Positions 34,165 through 42,034 of a stretch of 64,000 nt of DNA are shown here, piece after piece; the stretch's first letter is position 1; each line of letters begins with the position of its first letter. The position numbers and the translations under genes are program-made. This DNA comes from Alphaproteobacteria bacterium (GTDB lineage Bacteria > Pseudomonadota > Alphaproteobacteria > Micropepsales > Micropepsaceae): assembly GCA_028871345.1 (NCBI GenBank), contig JAGWNK010000001.1, positions 124,001 through 188,000 on the forward strand, written 5' to 3'. A model generated the notes under the pieces. That model had not been told where the DNA came from and did no database searches. It saw nothing but the letters and a program-made list of their open reading frames with translations.

Positions 34165-34211
34165 ATTTTATTCTCATTTTATTCTGACCCCATTTTATTT
34201 TGCATTATTTT

Positions 34212-34247
34212 GCGGTTGGCAATTAAAATCGACTCTGACCCCGTTTC
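34212..34247. repeat. 36-bp direct repeat, right copy
   Basis: Identical to 32756-32791. It lies 48 bases beyond the right inverted repeat of the transposase module. Together the copies could be substrates or products of the transposase, or the ends of a larger unit. Confidence 0.8.
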
Positions 34248-34353
34248 CTTCTTCCGTTTTAGGCATTTTGGGCGGGTTCCGCGCGGGTGGAACCCGGCGG
34301 AACGGCCGGCGCCGCCCGCGCGTTTCCCAACGCAGACCGCGGGAACGCACCCC

Positions 34354-34551
34354 ATGCCGCTGATGAGCCTTATCGTCATCCTGATCGTCGTCGGCGTCGT
34401 GCTGTGGCTGATCAACACCTTCATTCCGATGGATCCGCGCATCCGATCGATCGTCAACGCCGTCATCGTCATCGCCGTGATCATCTGGCTGCTCCGGGTG
34501 TTCGGGCTGCTCGATACGTTGTGGAACATCCGCGTCGGGCGCCCCTATTAG
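34354..34551 (+). CDS. Small two-pass membrane protein (Thivi_2564-like)
   Basis: The 65-residue product MPLMSLIVILIVVGVVLWLI continues with INTFIPMDPRIRSIVNAVIV and a second hydrophobic helix. The pattern of helix, IPMD...IVNAV, helix matches a widespread family of small inner-membrane proteins sometimes labelled Thivi_2564. Their role is unknown. The ATG at 34354 has a weak ribosome site; the pattern match is the main support. Confidence 0.72.
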   Translation: MPLMSLIVILIVVGVVLWLINTFIPMDPRIRSIVNAVIVIAVIIWLLRVFGLLDTLWNIRVGRPY

Positions 34552-34566
34552 CGCGCGCCAACGCGC

Positions 34567-35055
34567 CTAGCCGGTCTTCGCGGGGATTTGCCGCTTGAGG
34601 TAGCGGTATTCGTGCCAGGTCAGGGCGATGACGACGAGGTCAAGGGCCGTCACCACCAGCAGCCACGGCGAATGGGTGCCGGCGTAGCGGTCGAGCTGGT
34701 AGGCGATGAACAGACCGAAGACGACAAGCGATACCGGATAATACCAAAGCCGCTCGCGCAGCAGGCCCGCGATCACCCAGAGCTTGATGAGGCCGTGCCC
34801 CAGGAGATAGACGGCGAGGAAATGCTGCGTGCCGAGCGACAGGCGCTGGGCGGCCTGCAGCAAGGCGTTGGCGATCACATCATGAGGGTCCTCCGCCAGC
34901 TCGCCCTGGGTGATCCGCGCCGCCACGGCCAAGAGGAACTGGTGCGTGGCAAAGAATGCGGCGATGCCGCCGGCGACCTCCGTCAGGGCGAAGAGGCCCT
35001 TGATCCAGACGCTGATGCGAAACAAGCGATGGATGCGCCGTTCGTATCTGTTCAC
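34567..35055 (-). CDS. DUF2127-family membrane protein
   Basis: The 162-residue protein from GTG 35055 (GGAGGCGG upstream) starts with NRYERRIHRLFRISVWIKGL and has four hydrophobic segments; LLGHGLIKLWVIAGLLRERL is the family hallmark. DUF2127 proteins are uncharacterised inner-membrane proteins. Frame extension to 35148 has no family-like sequence. It faces the gene at 34354 tail to tail. Confidence 0.8.
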   Translation of the reverse strand: MNRYERRIHRLFRISVWIKGLFALTEVAGGIAAFFATHQFLLAVAARITQGELAEDPHDVIANALLQAAQRLSLGTQHFLAVYLLGHGLIKLWVIAGLLRERLWYYPVSLVVFGLFIAYQLDRYAGTHSPWLLVVTALDLVVIALTWHEYRYLKRQIPAKTG

Positions 35056-35161
35056 GTTTTCCGCCTCCGCCCGCCGCGATGCCCCCAGGATAGAGCATTT
35101 CCGGGCGCGCCCCACTTTCACGCCCGCCCGGGTTCCGGCAACCCGCACGAATGATCTCGGA

Positions 35162-36196
35162 TCACGCGAGGCGCGCCGTGAAGGCGTCGAAGGCCGTCCA
35201 GAAGCGGGCGCGGATGGAGTCCTTCTCCATCAGGATCTCGTGCTGCGCGTCCTTCAGTTCGACATAAGCGGCGTGGGGAAGCTGCGCCGCGAAGCGACGT
35301 CCGACCTCGACGCGGGCGACGCGGTCGCGGCCGGCGCCGGCGTACAGCGCCGGCAGCCTGATCGCCTCGGCATAGCCAGGCGCAGCGATCGCGGCCATGG
35401 AGCGCCAGGCGGCGGCGATCCAGGCCCAGGTCGGCCCCGCCACGCGCAGCGACGGCCTGGCTGCGATGATCCTGCGGGTGCGGGCGTAGCGCGCGCGGTC
35501 GCTGGTGCAAAGCTGATGATCGAAATCGACGGTCAAGGGATCGCGATCCATGCCCCAGGCAAAATCGTCAGCCTGGCCCAAGGCGCCGTAGATCGCCGGC
35601 ACGGTGCGCACCATCCACAGCGGATAGCCGCGGGTCTGCAGCGCCAGCATCGGCGCCGTCAGCGCGGCGGCGCGAAAGTCGCCCGGCCTGTCGTGCAACC
35701 GGCGCAGCAGGATGTGCCCACCCATCGAATGGGCCAGCACAAGCGGGCGGTGCGCGATGGGCTTCACGACCTGATCGAGGAAGCTCGCGAGATCGTCGTC
35801 GTATTCGGCGAAATCGCGCACATAGATCTTCAAAGGATCGGGCAGCGGCCGGGCGCTGCCACCCTGGCCGCGCCAGTCGAAGGTGGCGACCGTGAAGCCG
35901 CGCGCCTTCAATTCGCCGATCACCTCGACATATTTCTCGATGAATTCGCCCTGGCCGGACAAGAGCACGCAGACGCCACGCGGCGAAGCCGCCTCGAACA
36001 CGGCGGTGCGCAGGCGCGTGCCGTCCCGGGCCGCGATGTATCTGGGCGCGAACGTCAGAATGGGAGACGGCGGCGATGGCGCAGGATTCGATGTGTCCGT
36101 GTGCTGCCCCGCGCGCAGCCCGGCGCGCTCTGGGCCCCAGGCGCCGAGCGCCGCGAAGGCCGCTCCGCCAACCACGACGGCCCGTCTGGATGCCAT
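35162..36196 (-). CDS. Alpha/beta hydrolase, monoacylglycerol-lipase-like
   Basis: The 344-residue protein from ATG 36196 (GGAGGGG just upstream) has a short hydrophobic start (RRAVVVGGAAFAALGAWGPE), possibly a Tat-like or lipoprotein-free signal, then the serine-hydrolase domain: FDWRGQGGSARPLPD, nucleophile elbow LAHSMGGHILLRR and the late His in KDAQHEILMEKD. It resembles lysophospholipase/monoacylglycerol lipases (PldB-like), which cleave acyl esters. The substrate and cellular side are inferred. It is followed by a DUF2127 gene on the same strand. Confidence 0.8.
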   Translation of the reverse strand: MASRRAVVVGGAAFAALGAWGPERAGLRAGQHTDTSNPAPSPPSPILTFAPRYIAARDGTRLRTAVFEAASPRGVCVLLSGQGEFIEKYVEVIGELKARGFTVATFDWRGQGGSARPLPDPLKIYVRDFAEYDDDLASFLDQVVKPIAHRPLVLAHSMGGHILLRRLHDRPGDFRAAALTAPMLALQTRGYPLWMVRTVPAIYGALGQADDFAWGMDRDPLTVDFDHQLCTSDRARYARTRRIIAARPSLRVAGPTWAWIAAAWRSMAAIAAPGYAEAIRLPALYAGAGRDRVARVEVGRRFAAQLPHAAYVELKDAQHEILMEKDSIRARFWTAFDAFTARLA

Positions 36197-36356
36197 ATCC
36201 CCTCCTCGCAGCGACGCCATCATAATCCATTCGCGGATCACGGGTTGGGATTGCGGCGCATTGCCGGCGATGGAAATCAGATGGCGAAGTGGCCCCCTCC
36301 GTCCCGCCCGCGCGGGCTCGACACCTCAACCGTAAACGGGGGAGGAAAGAAACACC

Positions 36357-36599
36357 TCACTGATCGTAGTGATGCCGGCTGGAATAGAAGACGAGCCACA
36401 TCAGGCCGCCGCCCAGGCCGATCGTGAACAGGATGCCCAGGGCCAGGAACAGCCAGCCCAGCCCGCTCATCGGCACCCCCGACAGGGCCGTCCAGGCGTG
36501 CACCGCGTAAGCGATCGCCACACCCAGGAAACCCACCAGCACCACGATGGCGATCCAGCCCCCCGGCCCCAGGCGGTTGTCCCTTTGACGCTCGGTCAT
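36357..36599 (-). CDS. Small two-pass membrane protein, 80 aa
   Basis: MTERQRDNRLGPGGWIAIVV opens a product with two hydrophobic helices (about residues 14-34 and 43-71) and the end FYSSRHHYDQ. Start, length and frame bias look genuine. I know no family function. A purine/pyrimidine-rich repeat-like sequence lies just downstream at 36293-36350. Confidence 0.6.
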   Translation of the reverse strand: MTERQRDNRLGPGGWIAIVVLVGFLGVAIAYAVHAWTALSGVPMSGLGWLFLALGILFTIGLGGGLMWLVFYSSRHHYDQ

Positions 36600-36779
36600 C
36601 CTTCGGCCTCTTCCCGTCCAACGCGCAGCGATACCATGGAGTTGCCATATTTGTTCTCAAGCTGTGGCGCAAAATTCATGCGGCGCGAACGATCGGCCCG
36701 GATAGGATGTCGCGCCGGCGGGGCATTTGAGCGATGATTCGCCCCGCAAGGCCGTCTGATTCGAGAGGAGTAAAGCTTG

Positions 36780-37352
36780 ATGTTGAGGCGAAAACTGCTT
36801 GCCACCGCCGTCGCCTTCGCGTTCGCCACCGCCCTCGCGGTGCCGGCCGGGGCCGAGCGCGAAGACGACGCCACCTACACCGAGCAGGAGATCACCCACG
36901 CCGCCGCCGACTTCTTCGGCGTCACCACCGAAGTCGCCGCCAAGGCGGTGCAGCACGTGTTCAAGGACCAGGGCCAGCCCGACGCCTACATCAAGGGCGA
37001 CGAAGGCTCGGGCGCCTTCGTGGTCGGCGCGACCTACGGCTCCGGCTGGCTGATCCGCAAGAATCACGATCCGCGCAAGATCTATTGGAAGGGGCCGTCG
37101 GTCGGCTTCGACGTCGGCGGCAACGCCTCCAAGGTGTTCACCCTGATCTACAATCTGCGCAGCGACCGGCGGCTCTATCAGCGCTTCCCCGGCGCCGAGG
37201 CGACGATCTATGTCGTCGCCGGCATCAGCGTGATGTACATGCGCTCGGGCGGCGTGACGCTGGCTCCGATGCGCACAGGCGTCGGCTGGCGCGCCGGCAT
37301 CAACGCGCAGTACCGCGTGTTCTCCGACCGGCGCGACTGGTTCCCGCTGTAG
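36780..37352 (+). CDS. eipA: DUF1134 (EipA-like) envelope protein
   Basis: The 190-residue protein has a signal peptide (LLATAVAFAFATALAVPAGA) and the DUF1134 domain, including DEGSGAFVVGATYGSGWL, KIYWKGPSVGFDVGGNASKV and GVGWRAGINAQYRVFS. EipA of Brucella is a periplasmic protein needed for envelope integrity; DUF1134 is confined largely to alphaproteobacteria. ATG 36780 is used (GAGGAG upstream); the TTG one codon earlier is less likely. Convergent with secF. Confidence 0.9.
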   Translation: MLRRKLLATAVAFAFATALAVPAGAEREDDATYTEQEITHAAADFFGVTTEVAAKAVQHVFKDQGQPDAYIKGDEGSGAFVVGATYGSGWLIRKNHDPRKIYWKGPSVGFDVGGNASKVFTLIYNLRSDRRLYQRFPGAEATIYVVAGISVMYMRSGGVTLAPMRTGVGWRAGINAQYRVFSDRRDWFPL

Positions 37353-37391
37353 GACCGGGCTGCGCCCCGCCCTTTGCGGGCGCGTGGACGC

Positions 37392-38330
37392 TCAGCCGCC
37401 GGTTTCGGCGGCGGGCGTCTCGATGCTGCCGGCGGGCTTGGGCAGATAGAGGAGCAGCGCGGCGGCCACGTAGGTCGACGACGCCGTGCCGATCACGATG
37501 CCGAACAGGATGGCGCCGGTGAATTCCTTGAGCGCCGGGACGAACAAGAGCAGCGGAATGATGGTGATGGCGGTGGCGGCCGAGGTCAGGATCGTCCGCG
37601 TCAGCATCTGGTTGGTCGACAGGTTGATCAGGTCGGTGAGCGCCATGCGCTTGTACTTGCGCCGGTTCTCGCGGATGCGGTCGAACACCACCACCGTGTC
37701 GTTGATCGAATAGCCCGCCAGGGTCAACAGCGCCGCGATCGAAGTCAGCGTGAAGTCCCAGTGCAGCACCGAGAACAGGCCTGCGGTCACCAGCACGTCG
37801 TGGCCGGTGCAGATCGCCGCCGAGATGCCGTACTGCCACTCGAAGCGGAACGCCACCCAGATGGCGATGGCGATGATGGCCAGAATCGTGGCGTTGACGC
37901 CGCTCTGGAACAGCTCGCCGGAAACCTTGGGTCCGATCACCTGGGTGTTGAGGAAGTCGTAGCCCTTGCCGAGCCGGTCCTTGATCACCTTGGCGACCGC
38001 ATTGCCGTCCTGGTTGGCCTTGGGCTGCACGCGGATGAGGACGCAGGAATTCACCGGCTTGTCGCAGGTGCCCCCGCCGATCGACTGGATCTGGAAATCG
38101 TTGAAGCCCAGCGCCGACACCTCGGAGCGCACACGCCCGACGTCGATCACCTGAGCCGCCTTGGCCTGAATCTGCACGCCGCCCGTGAAGTCGATGCCCA
38201 GGTTGAAGCCGTGGGTGGCGATCGAGATGATCGAGATCAGAAGCAGGATGCCGTCGAGCGCGAAGGCGTAATAGCGCGCGCCGATGAAGTCGATCTTGGT
38301 GGCTTCGGGAAGAAATCGCAGGAGAGGCAT
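37392..38330 (-). CDS. secF: Protein-export membrane protein SecF
   Basis: The 312-residue protein has six membrane segments and the SecF signatures FNLGIDFTGGVQIQ and, in the last half, SINDTVVVFDRIRENRRKY. SecF with SecD uses the proton motive force to help late stages of Sec-dependent export. ATG 38330 is preceded by GGAGAGG. secD is normally directly upstream but is absent; the ~330 bases before secF are non-coding, so secF is on its own here or secD lies elsewhere. Confidence 0.93.
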   Translation of the reverse strand: MPLLRFLPEATKIDFIGARYYAFALDGILLLISIISIATHGFNLGIDFTGGVQIQAKAAQVIDVGRVRSEVSALGFNDFQIQSIGGGTCDKPVNSCVLIRVQPKANQDGNAVAKVIKDRLGKGYDFLNTQVIGPKVSGELFQSGVNATILAIIAIAIWVAFRFEWQYGISAAICTGHDVLVTAGLFSVLHWDFTLTSIAALLTLAGYSINDTVVVFDRIRENRRKYKRMALTDLINLSTNQMLTRTILTSAATAITIIPLLLFVPALKEFTGAILFGIVIGTASSTYVAAALLLYLPKPAGSIETPAAETGG

Positions 38331-38618
38331 GAAGTTACCGGTCCGGAGGGCGCGCACACTTAACGGTATTGGGCGCAAGGAACAAGCGCCGCGACGGGGG
38401 GGCGAGACAAGCGCCGCGCCTGCGCCCGAAAGGAGAAGGGGTTCGCACGGCTCGCGCGCGAAGGAGAGTGGGTTCGTGGCCCGACCCCCACCCGATCCGG
38501 CCCCGCTCCGGGGGCCGGATCGACCTCCCCCCTTTAAAGGGAGGAACAGTCATGAGGCGACCACGGCTTTCCCGGCCTGCGACCGGATGGCTCACGGGTT
38601 TGGGCTGGACAGCCGCGT
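38331..38618. other. Intergenic region between secF and arsR
   Basis: About 290 bases with no supported gene. It contains imperfect palindromic, GC-rich blocks (for example GGCCCCGCTCCGGGGGCC near 38501-38518, and CCCCCTTTAAAGGGAGG near 38528-38544), similar in style to those at 5604-5735. It should include the secF promoter. Confidence 0.5.
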
Positions 38619-38640
38619 TATTTCGATATATCTGGAAATA
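38619..38640. promoter_or_regulatory. Candidate ArsR operator
   Basis: TATTTC and GAAATA form a 6-base inverted repeat with a 10-base AT-rich spacer, 24 bases before the arsR start. Such symmetry and position fit autoregulation by the ArsR protein encoded next. Inferred only. Confidence 0.5.
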
Positions 38641-38663
38641 TAGAAACCAAGAGAAGCCAAGGC

Positions 38664-39002
38664 ATGGACGCCGAGCCCGACAAGGATGTCACCCGCTACG
38701 CCGACATGATGGCGGCGATGGGCGCCGAGCCGCGGCTGAGGATCATGCGCCTGCTGCTGGCCGCGCACCCCGGCGGCCTGGTGGTGGGCGAGATCGCCGG
38801 CGAGCTGGCCATCCCCCTCTCCACGCTTTCCCACCACCTCGACAAGCTGAAGAGCGAAGGGCTGGTGGGCGTGCGCCGCGAATCGACTTTCCTGCGCTAC
38901 AGCGCCAACCACGATGCGCTGCAGGAGCTGCTCGGCTTCCTCTACGCCGAGTGCTGCTCGCGCAACAAAGTCGTCGAACCCCAGAAAATCACCTGCTGCT
39001 GA
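38664..39002 (+). CDS. arsR: ArsR-family transcriptional repressor
   Basis: The 112-residue protein has a winged-helix domain (LRIMRLLLAAHPGGLVVGEI, then SHHLDKLKSEGLVGVRRES). Cysteine pairs occur at the end (LYAECCSRN and QKITCC); in this subgroup C-terminal cysteines bind arsenite and release DNA. It lies 13 bases ahead of arsM and 24 bases after a palindromic operator candidate, so an arsenic-inducible operon is the natural reading. Confidence 0.9.
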   Translation: MDAEPDKDVTRYADMMAAMGAEPRLRIMRLLLAAHPGGLVVGEIAGELAIPLSTLSHHLDKLKSEGLVGVRRESTFLRYSANHDALQELLGFLYAECCSRNKVVEPQKITCC

Positions 39003-39014
39003 CCGGAGGAAACG

Positions 39015-39833
39015 ATGTCCGCAACCGACGTGAAGGAAACCGTCCGCCAGAAATATGCCGAAGCCGCACGGCGCGCCGCCGACTCGGACAAGTCCTGCTG
39101 CTGCTCGGGCAAGAAGACGCAAGTCGACGACGCCATCAGCAAGAACCTCTACGCGGACGCCGAGATTGGCGCGCTGCCCGAGAAGGCGGTGCTCGCTTCC
39201 CTGGGCTGCGGCAATCCCACGGCACTCGCCGAACTGAAGGCGGGAGAGATCGTGCTCGATCTCGGCTCGGGCGGCGGCATCGACGTGCTGTTGTCGGCGC
39301 GCCGCGTGGGTCCCACGGGCAAGGCCTACGGACTCGACATGACCGACGAGATGCTGGCGCTCGCCCGCGACAACCAGAAGAAGGCGGGTCTCGCCAACGT
39401 CGAATTCCTCAAGGGCGAGATCGAGGCGATCCCCCTGCCCGACCGCTCGGTGGACGTCATCATCTCGAACTGCGTCATCAACCTATCGGGCGACAAGGAC
39501 AAGGTGTTTCGCGAGGCCTACCGCGTGCTCAAGCCGGGCGGGCGTTTCGCCGTTTCCGACATCGTGGTGCGCGGCGAGGTTCCCGAACACATCCTGAAGA
39601 ACGTGCTGTTGTGGGCGGGCTGCGTCGCCGGCGCCCTGCAGGACGGCGAATACAAGCGCAAGCTCGAAGCCGCCGGCTTCACCGGCGTCGAGATCGAGGT
39701 TACGCGCGTGCACCAGGCCGAGAACGCCCGCGAGTGGTTCAAGGAACTCGGCGTCGATTTCGACTCCGTCGCGCCCTATGTCGACGGCAAGTTCGTCAGC
39801 GCCTTCATTCGCGCCACCAAGCCCAAGAACTAG
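39015..39833 (+). CDS. arsM: Arsenite S-adenosylmethionine methyltransferase
   Basis: The 272-residue methyltransferase has SAM motif I in VLDLGSGGGIDVLLSARRVG and the arsenic cysteines of ArsM: the KSCCCSGKK cluster at the N-terminus, one in ISNCVINLS and one in WAGCVAGAL. It converts arsenite to methylated forms in the cytoplasm. GGAGG precedes the ATG. It is the second gene of the arsR operon. Confidence 0.93.
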   Translation: MSATDVKETVRQKYAEAARRAADSDKSCCCSGKKTQVDDAISKNLYADAEIGALPEKAVLASLGCGNPTALAELKAGEIVLDLGSGGGIDVLLSARRVGPTGKAYGLDMTDEMLALARDNQKKAGLANVEFLKGEIEAIPLPDRSVDVIISNCVINLSGDKDKVFREAYRVLKPGGRFAVSDIVVRGEVPEHILKNVLLWAGCVAGALQDGEYKRKLEAAGFTGVEIEVTRVHQAENAREWFKELGVDFDSVAPYVDGKFVSAFIRATKPKN

Positions 39834-39842
39834 GAGGACGCC

Positions 39843-39980
39843 ATGCAAGCCTGCTGCCTGGGAAGCCCGCCGGACCTGGAAATCGGGACCGTCAACAAGA
39901 CCGTTCTCCTTGTCCTCACCATAATTTTTGCAGCCGGTACCTTCATCATCCTGGGGACCACGCTCGCGGTCTTGACCTAA
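39843..39980 (+). CDS. 45-aa membrane peptide downstream of arsM
   Basis: A perfect AGGAGG lies six bases before ATG 39843, ten bases after the arsM stop. The frame encodes MQACCLGSPPDLEIGTVNKT, then one hydrophobic helix (VLLVLTIIFAAGTFIILGTT) and stops at 39978-39980. The Cys-Cys pair near the start could bind arsenite or another thiophilic metal. It is too short for routine gene calling. I recognise no family; its place in the arsRM operon makes a role in arsenic handling likely but unproven. Confidence 0.65.
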   Translation: MQACCLGSPPDLEIGTVNKTVLLVLTIIFAAGTFIILGTTLAVLT

Positions 39981-40013
39981 CCGCGCGGCAGTTTGACGAT
40001 CGGGCGACTTGTT

Positions 40014-40086
40014 CTAGTGTCGTGGTTTCAAAGTTCGTCGCATTACCGATATCAGCCGCTTGGCGAACTTGGAACCACAGCACTAG
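40014..40086. repeat. Hairpin element 1 of a tandem pair
   Basis: A 73-base imperfect inverted repeat bounded by CTAGTG and CACTAG. The arms (CGTGGTTTCAAAGTTCG versus CGAACTTGGAACCACAG) pair with small gaps around a loop of ~26 bases. Confidence 0.7.
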
Positions 40087-40100
40087 GATTCAATATGTTG

Positions 40101-40175
40101 CTAGTGTCCTTTCGATTCCGAAATTCGCTGGAGACCGATATGAGGATGCGGCGAATTCCGCAATCGGGACACTAG
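40101..40175. repeat. Hairpin element 2 of a tandem pair
   Basis: A 75-base imperfect inverted repeat bounded by CTAGTGTCC and GGACACTAG, with inner arms ATTCCGAAATTCGC and GCGAATTCCGCAAT. Its size and ends match element 1, but the arm sequences differ. The join on the right, GACACTAGTGTC, is a perfect 12-base palindrome. A possible decayed third right end is at 50618-50642. Confidence 0.7.
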
Positions 40176-40203
40176 TGTCGGCGGAGGGGGCCGCCGAACG
40201 ACG

Positions 40204-40815
40204 ATGGAACACTTCGCCCATCATCTCATCGACCTGATCAAGGCCCATCCGGACCTGGCAGTGCTCATCATCGGCGGCACCGCGTTCGGCGAGTCCTTCG
40301 CCTTTCTCAGCCTGCTGTTTCCCGGCACCACGATCCTCATCGCCGCCGGCGCCTTGGTGCGCACGGGCGCCATCGATCCCGTCTCCGCCGCCGTGGCGGG
40401 CGCCGTCGGCGCCATCGTGGGCGACGCCATCTCGTTCTGGATCGGGCGCAAGTTCGAACCGGTGATCGCGCGCGCCTGGCCCTTCTCCAGGCACCCCGAG
40501 AGCCTCCAGAGCGGTTTCGCCTTCTTCAAGCGCTTCGGCTGGGCCAGCGTCTTCATCGGCCGCTTCTTCGGACCGCTGCGCGCCATCGTGCCGCTGGTCG
40601 CCGGCATGATGGAGATGCCGCTGCTGCCGTTCTACACCGCCAACGTCCTGTCGGCCGTGATCTGGGCGCCAGCCCTCGTGTTGTCGGGCTACCTGGTCTC
40701 GAGCACGCTGCTGAGCGGCCTGTCGATCGAGGACAAGCTGTTGATCGCGGTGCTGGCGGGCGCCGTGGTTGCCGCCATCATTGTCGTGGCACGCCGCGCC
40801 GCCCGCGTGCGCTGA
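40204..40815 (+). CDS. DedA-family membrane protein
   Basis: The 203-residue protein has the DedA pattern: an early re-entrant hydrophobic region (FLSLLFPGTTILIAAGALVR), the glycine-rich GAIVGDAISFWIGRKF, then FFKRFGWASVFIGRFFGPLR with the conserved basic residues and PLVAGMMEMP. DedA proteins sit in the inner membrane and support membrane homeostasis, with some acting as undecaprenyl-phosphate or phospholipid flippases. The twin hairpins lie directly upstream. Confidence 0.9.
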   Translation: MEHFAHHLIDLIKAHPDLAVLIIGGTAFGESFAFLSLLFPGTTILIAAGALVRTGAIDPVSAAVAGAVGAIVGDAISFWIGRKFEPVIARAWPFSRHPESLQSGFAFFKRFGWASVFIGRFFGPLRAIVPLVAGMMEMPLLPFYTANVLSAVIWAPALVLSGYLVSSTLLSGLSIEDKLLIAVLAGAVVAAIIVVARRAARVR

Positions 40816-41015
40816 GGCATTTTCCTAGCAATTGATGGCGCGATGGCGCGGCACGTGCCGTTGAATTCGAGGCCGCCATCTCGACCGGGCAAGCGTGGGC
40901 GTGTAGTTTTGCGGTTACTGACGGTCAACTTTGGCCGTGATTGCGCGACAACCGAGGAAATCGCCCGGCGAAAGGAACTACCGGTTTCGTCGCAGTTCAG
41001 CCTTGGCGGACTCGC

Positions 41016-41198
41016 ATGAGGAGCAAGAACAAGTATCCCAAGTGGGACAATCCGTATCTGAACCGCGCCGAAGAGATCAGGATCATTGCCGAGTCGCTGA
41101 AGGATCCGGAGTGTCGCGCCATGCTGTTCCGTCTCGCGGACACGTATGACGAAATGGCCCGCACCGTCTGCCACGATGCCGCATTCAAGGGGCACTGA
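41016..41198 (+). CDS. Small cytoplasmic protein, 60 aa
   Basis: MRSKNKYPKWDNPYLNRAEE begins a compact hydrophilic helical protein (EIRIIAESLKDPECRAMLFR, LADTYDEMARTVCHDA). Short proteins of this pattern are common as hypotheticals in alphaproteobacteria. The longer frame from 40941 lacks support. It ends eight bases before the convergent PDZ fragment. No function is known to me. Confidence 0.55.
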   Translation: MRSKNKYPKWDNPYLNRAEEIRIIAESLKDPECRAMLFRLADTYDEMARTVCHDAAFKGH

Positions 41199-41206
41199 AA
41201 GCGCCC

Positions 41207-41767
41207 TCAATCGACGGTGAGATAGAGGGCGTTGTCCCCGCGCCAGACACGAACCAGCAGCGGCTTGTCCTTCGGCCGGTTCTTCAACAATTGTGCCGCC
41301 TGATCGGGGCTCGAAACAGGTGCGCGGCCGAGATCCGTGATGATGTCTCCCTGCTGGATGCCGGAGGCATCCGCCAGACTGCCGGGCTGCACTTGTCCCA
41401 CATAAGCACCCTTGATCTTGCCCTGGTGGGGATCGCCGTTGGGAATCGGAGCCAGACCGAGTCCCAGCTTGCCCTGTCCGGAGCCCGGAGCAGGCGCATC
41501 CTGCGGGTTGGCTGCCACTTCCAGGGGCTGCAGCGTGACGTTGACGTCGCGCGGTCGCCCGTCGTGCAGGACGCTGACCGTCACCCTGGTACCCGGTCCC
41601 TGTTCCCCGATGGCGTTGCGCACCTCGCCGCTGTCGAGCAGAGGCTTGCCGTCGATCGCGACGATGACATCGCCCGCCTTGATGCCCACGGTGGCCGCCG
41701 GCGTGTTGGGACGGACATCCGCCACCGGGTCTCCGGTTACAACCTGACGGAGCTTCTGCCCGAACAC
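41207..41767 (-). pseudogene. C-terminal fragment of a DegP/HtrA-type protein (two PDZ domains, no protease)
   Basis: About 186 residues with two PDZ domains: VGIKAGDVIVAIDGKPLLDS in the first and ASGIQQGDIITDLGRAPVSS in the second, the arrangement at the end of periplasmic Deg proteases. The trypsin-like domain with its catalytic triad is missing, and there is no signal peptide; the only start candidate is a GTG at 41767 inside sequence belonging to another gene fragment on the other strand. It is best read as a beheaded remnant, though expression as an orphan PDZ protein cannot be excluded. Confidence 0.7.
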
Positions 41768-41929
41768 GAGTTCAACGTGGCGCGCGCCCTGGTCGGCACC
41801 GAAGGGACCTGCGTAGCGGTGCTGGAGGCCGACATCGGCCTGGTCAAGAATCCGCCCAAGAGGGCGCTGCTGGTGCTGGCGGCGGTGGGTCTCATCGCGG
41901 GCACGGTTCTGGTGGGCAGCCGGCGGTGA
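41725..41929 (+). pseudogene. Internal fragment of an FAD-linked oxidase (D-lactate/glycolate dehydrogenase type)
   Basis: The plus-strand frame over 41725-41886 reads RVSGYNLTELLPEHEFNVAR and ALVGTEGTCVAVLEADIGLV, a highly conserved stretch of the FAD-binding_4 region of large FAD/FMN dehydrogenases. Nothing of the protein is present before or after it; the remaining codons to the stop at 41927 are unrelated. It abuts the truncated N-terminal side of the PDZ fragment, so both were cut at one junction. Confidence 0.65.
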
Positions 41930-42034
41930 AAGAGCACGGCACGACGTCGATCGCCTTGCCGCCAGCTAAGTCAGCGGCACCGGACCAGGGTTCGGCGGGA
42001 GAAGCGGTGGAATCTGCCTTCCAGGCAAAGCGCC

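Noticed and set aside
32316-34250. A CRISPR array in the repeat-rich zone
   Set aside because: Repeats are few, unevenly spaced and related to the transposase ends; no cas genes are near.
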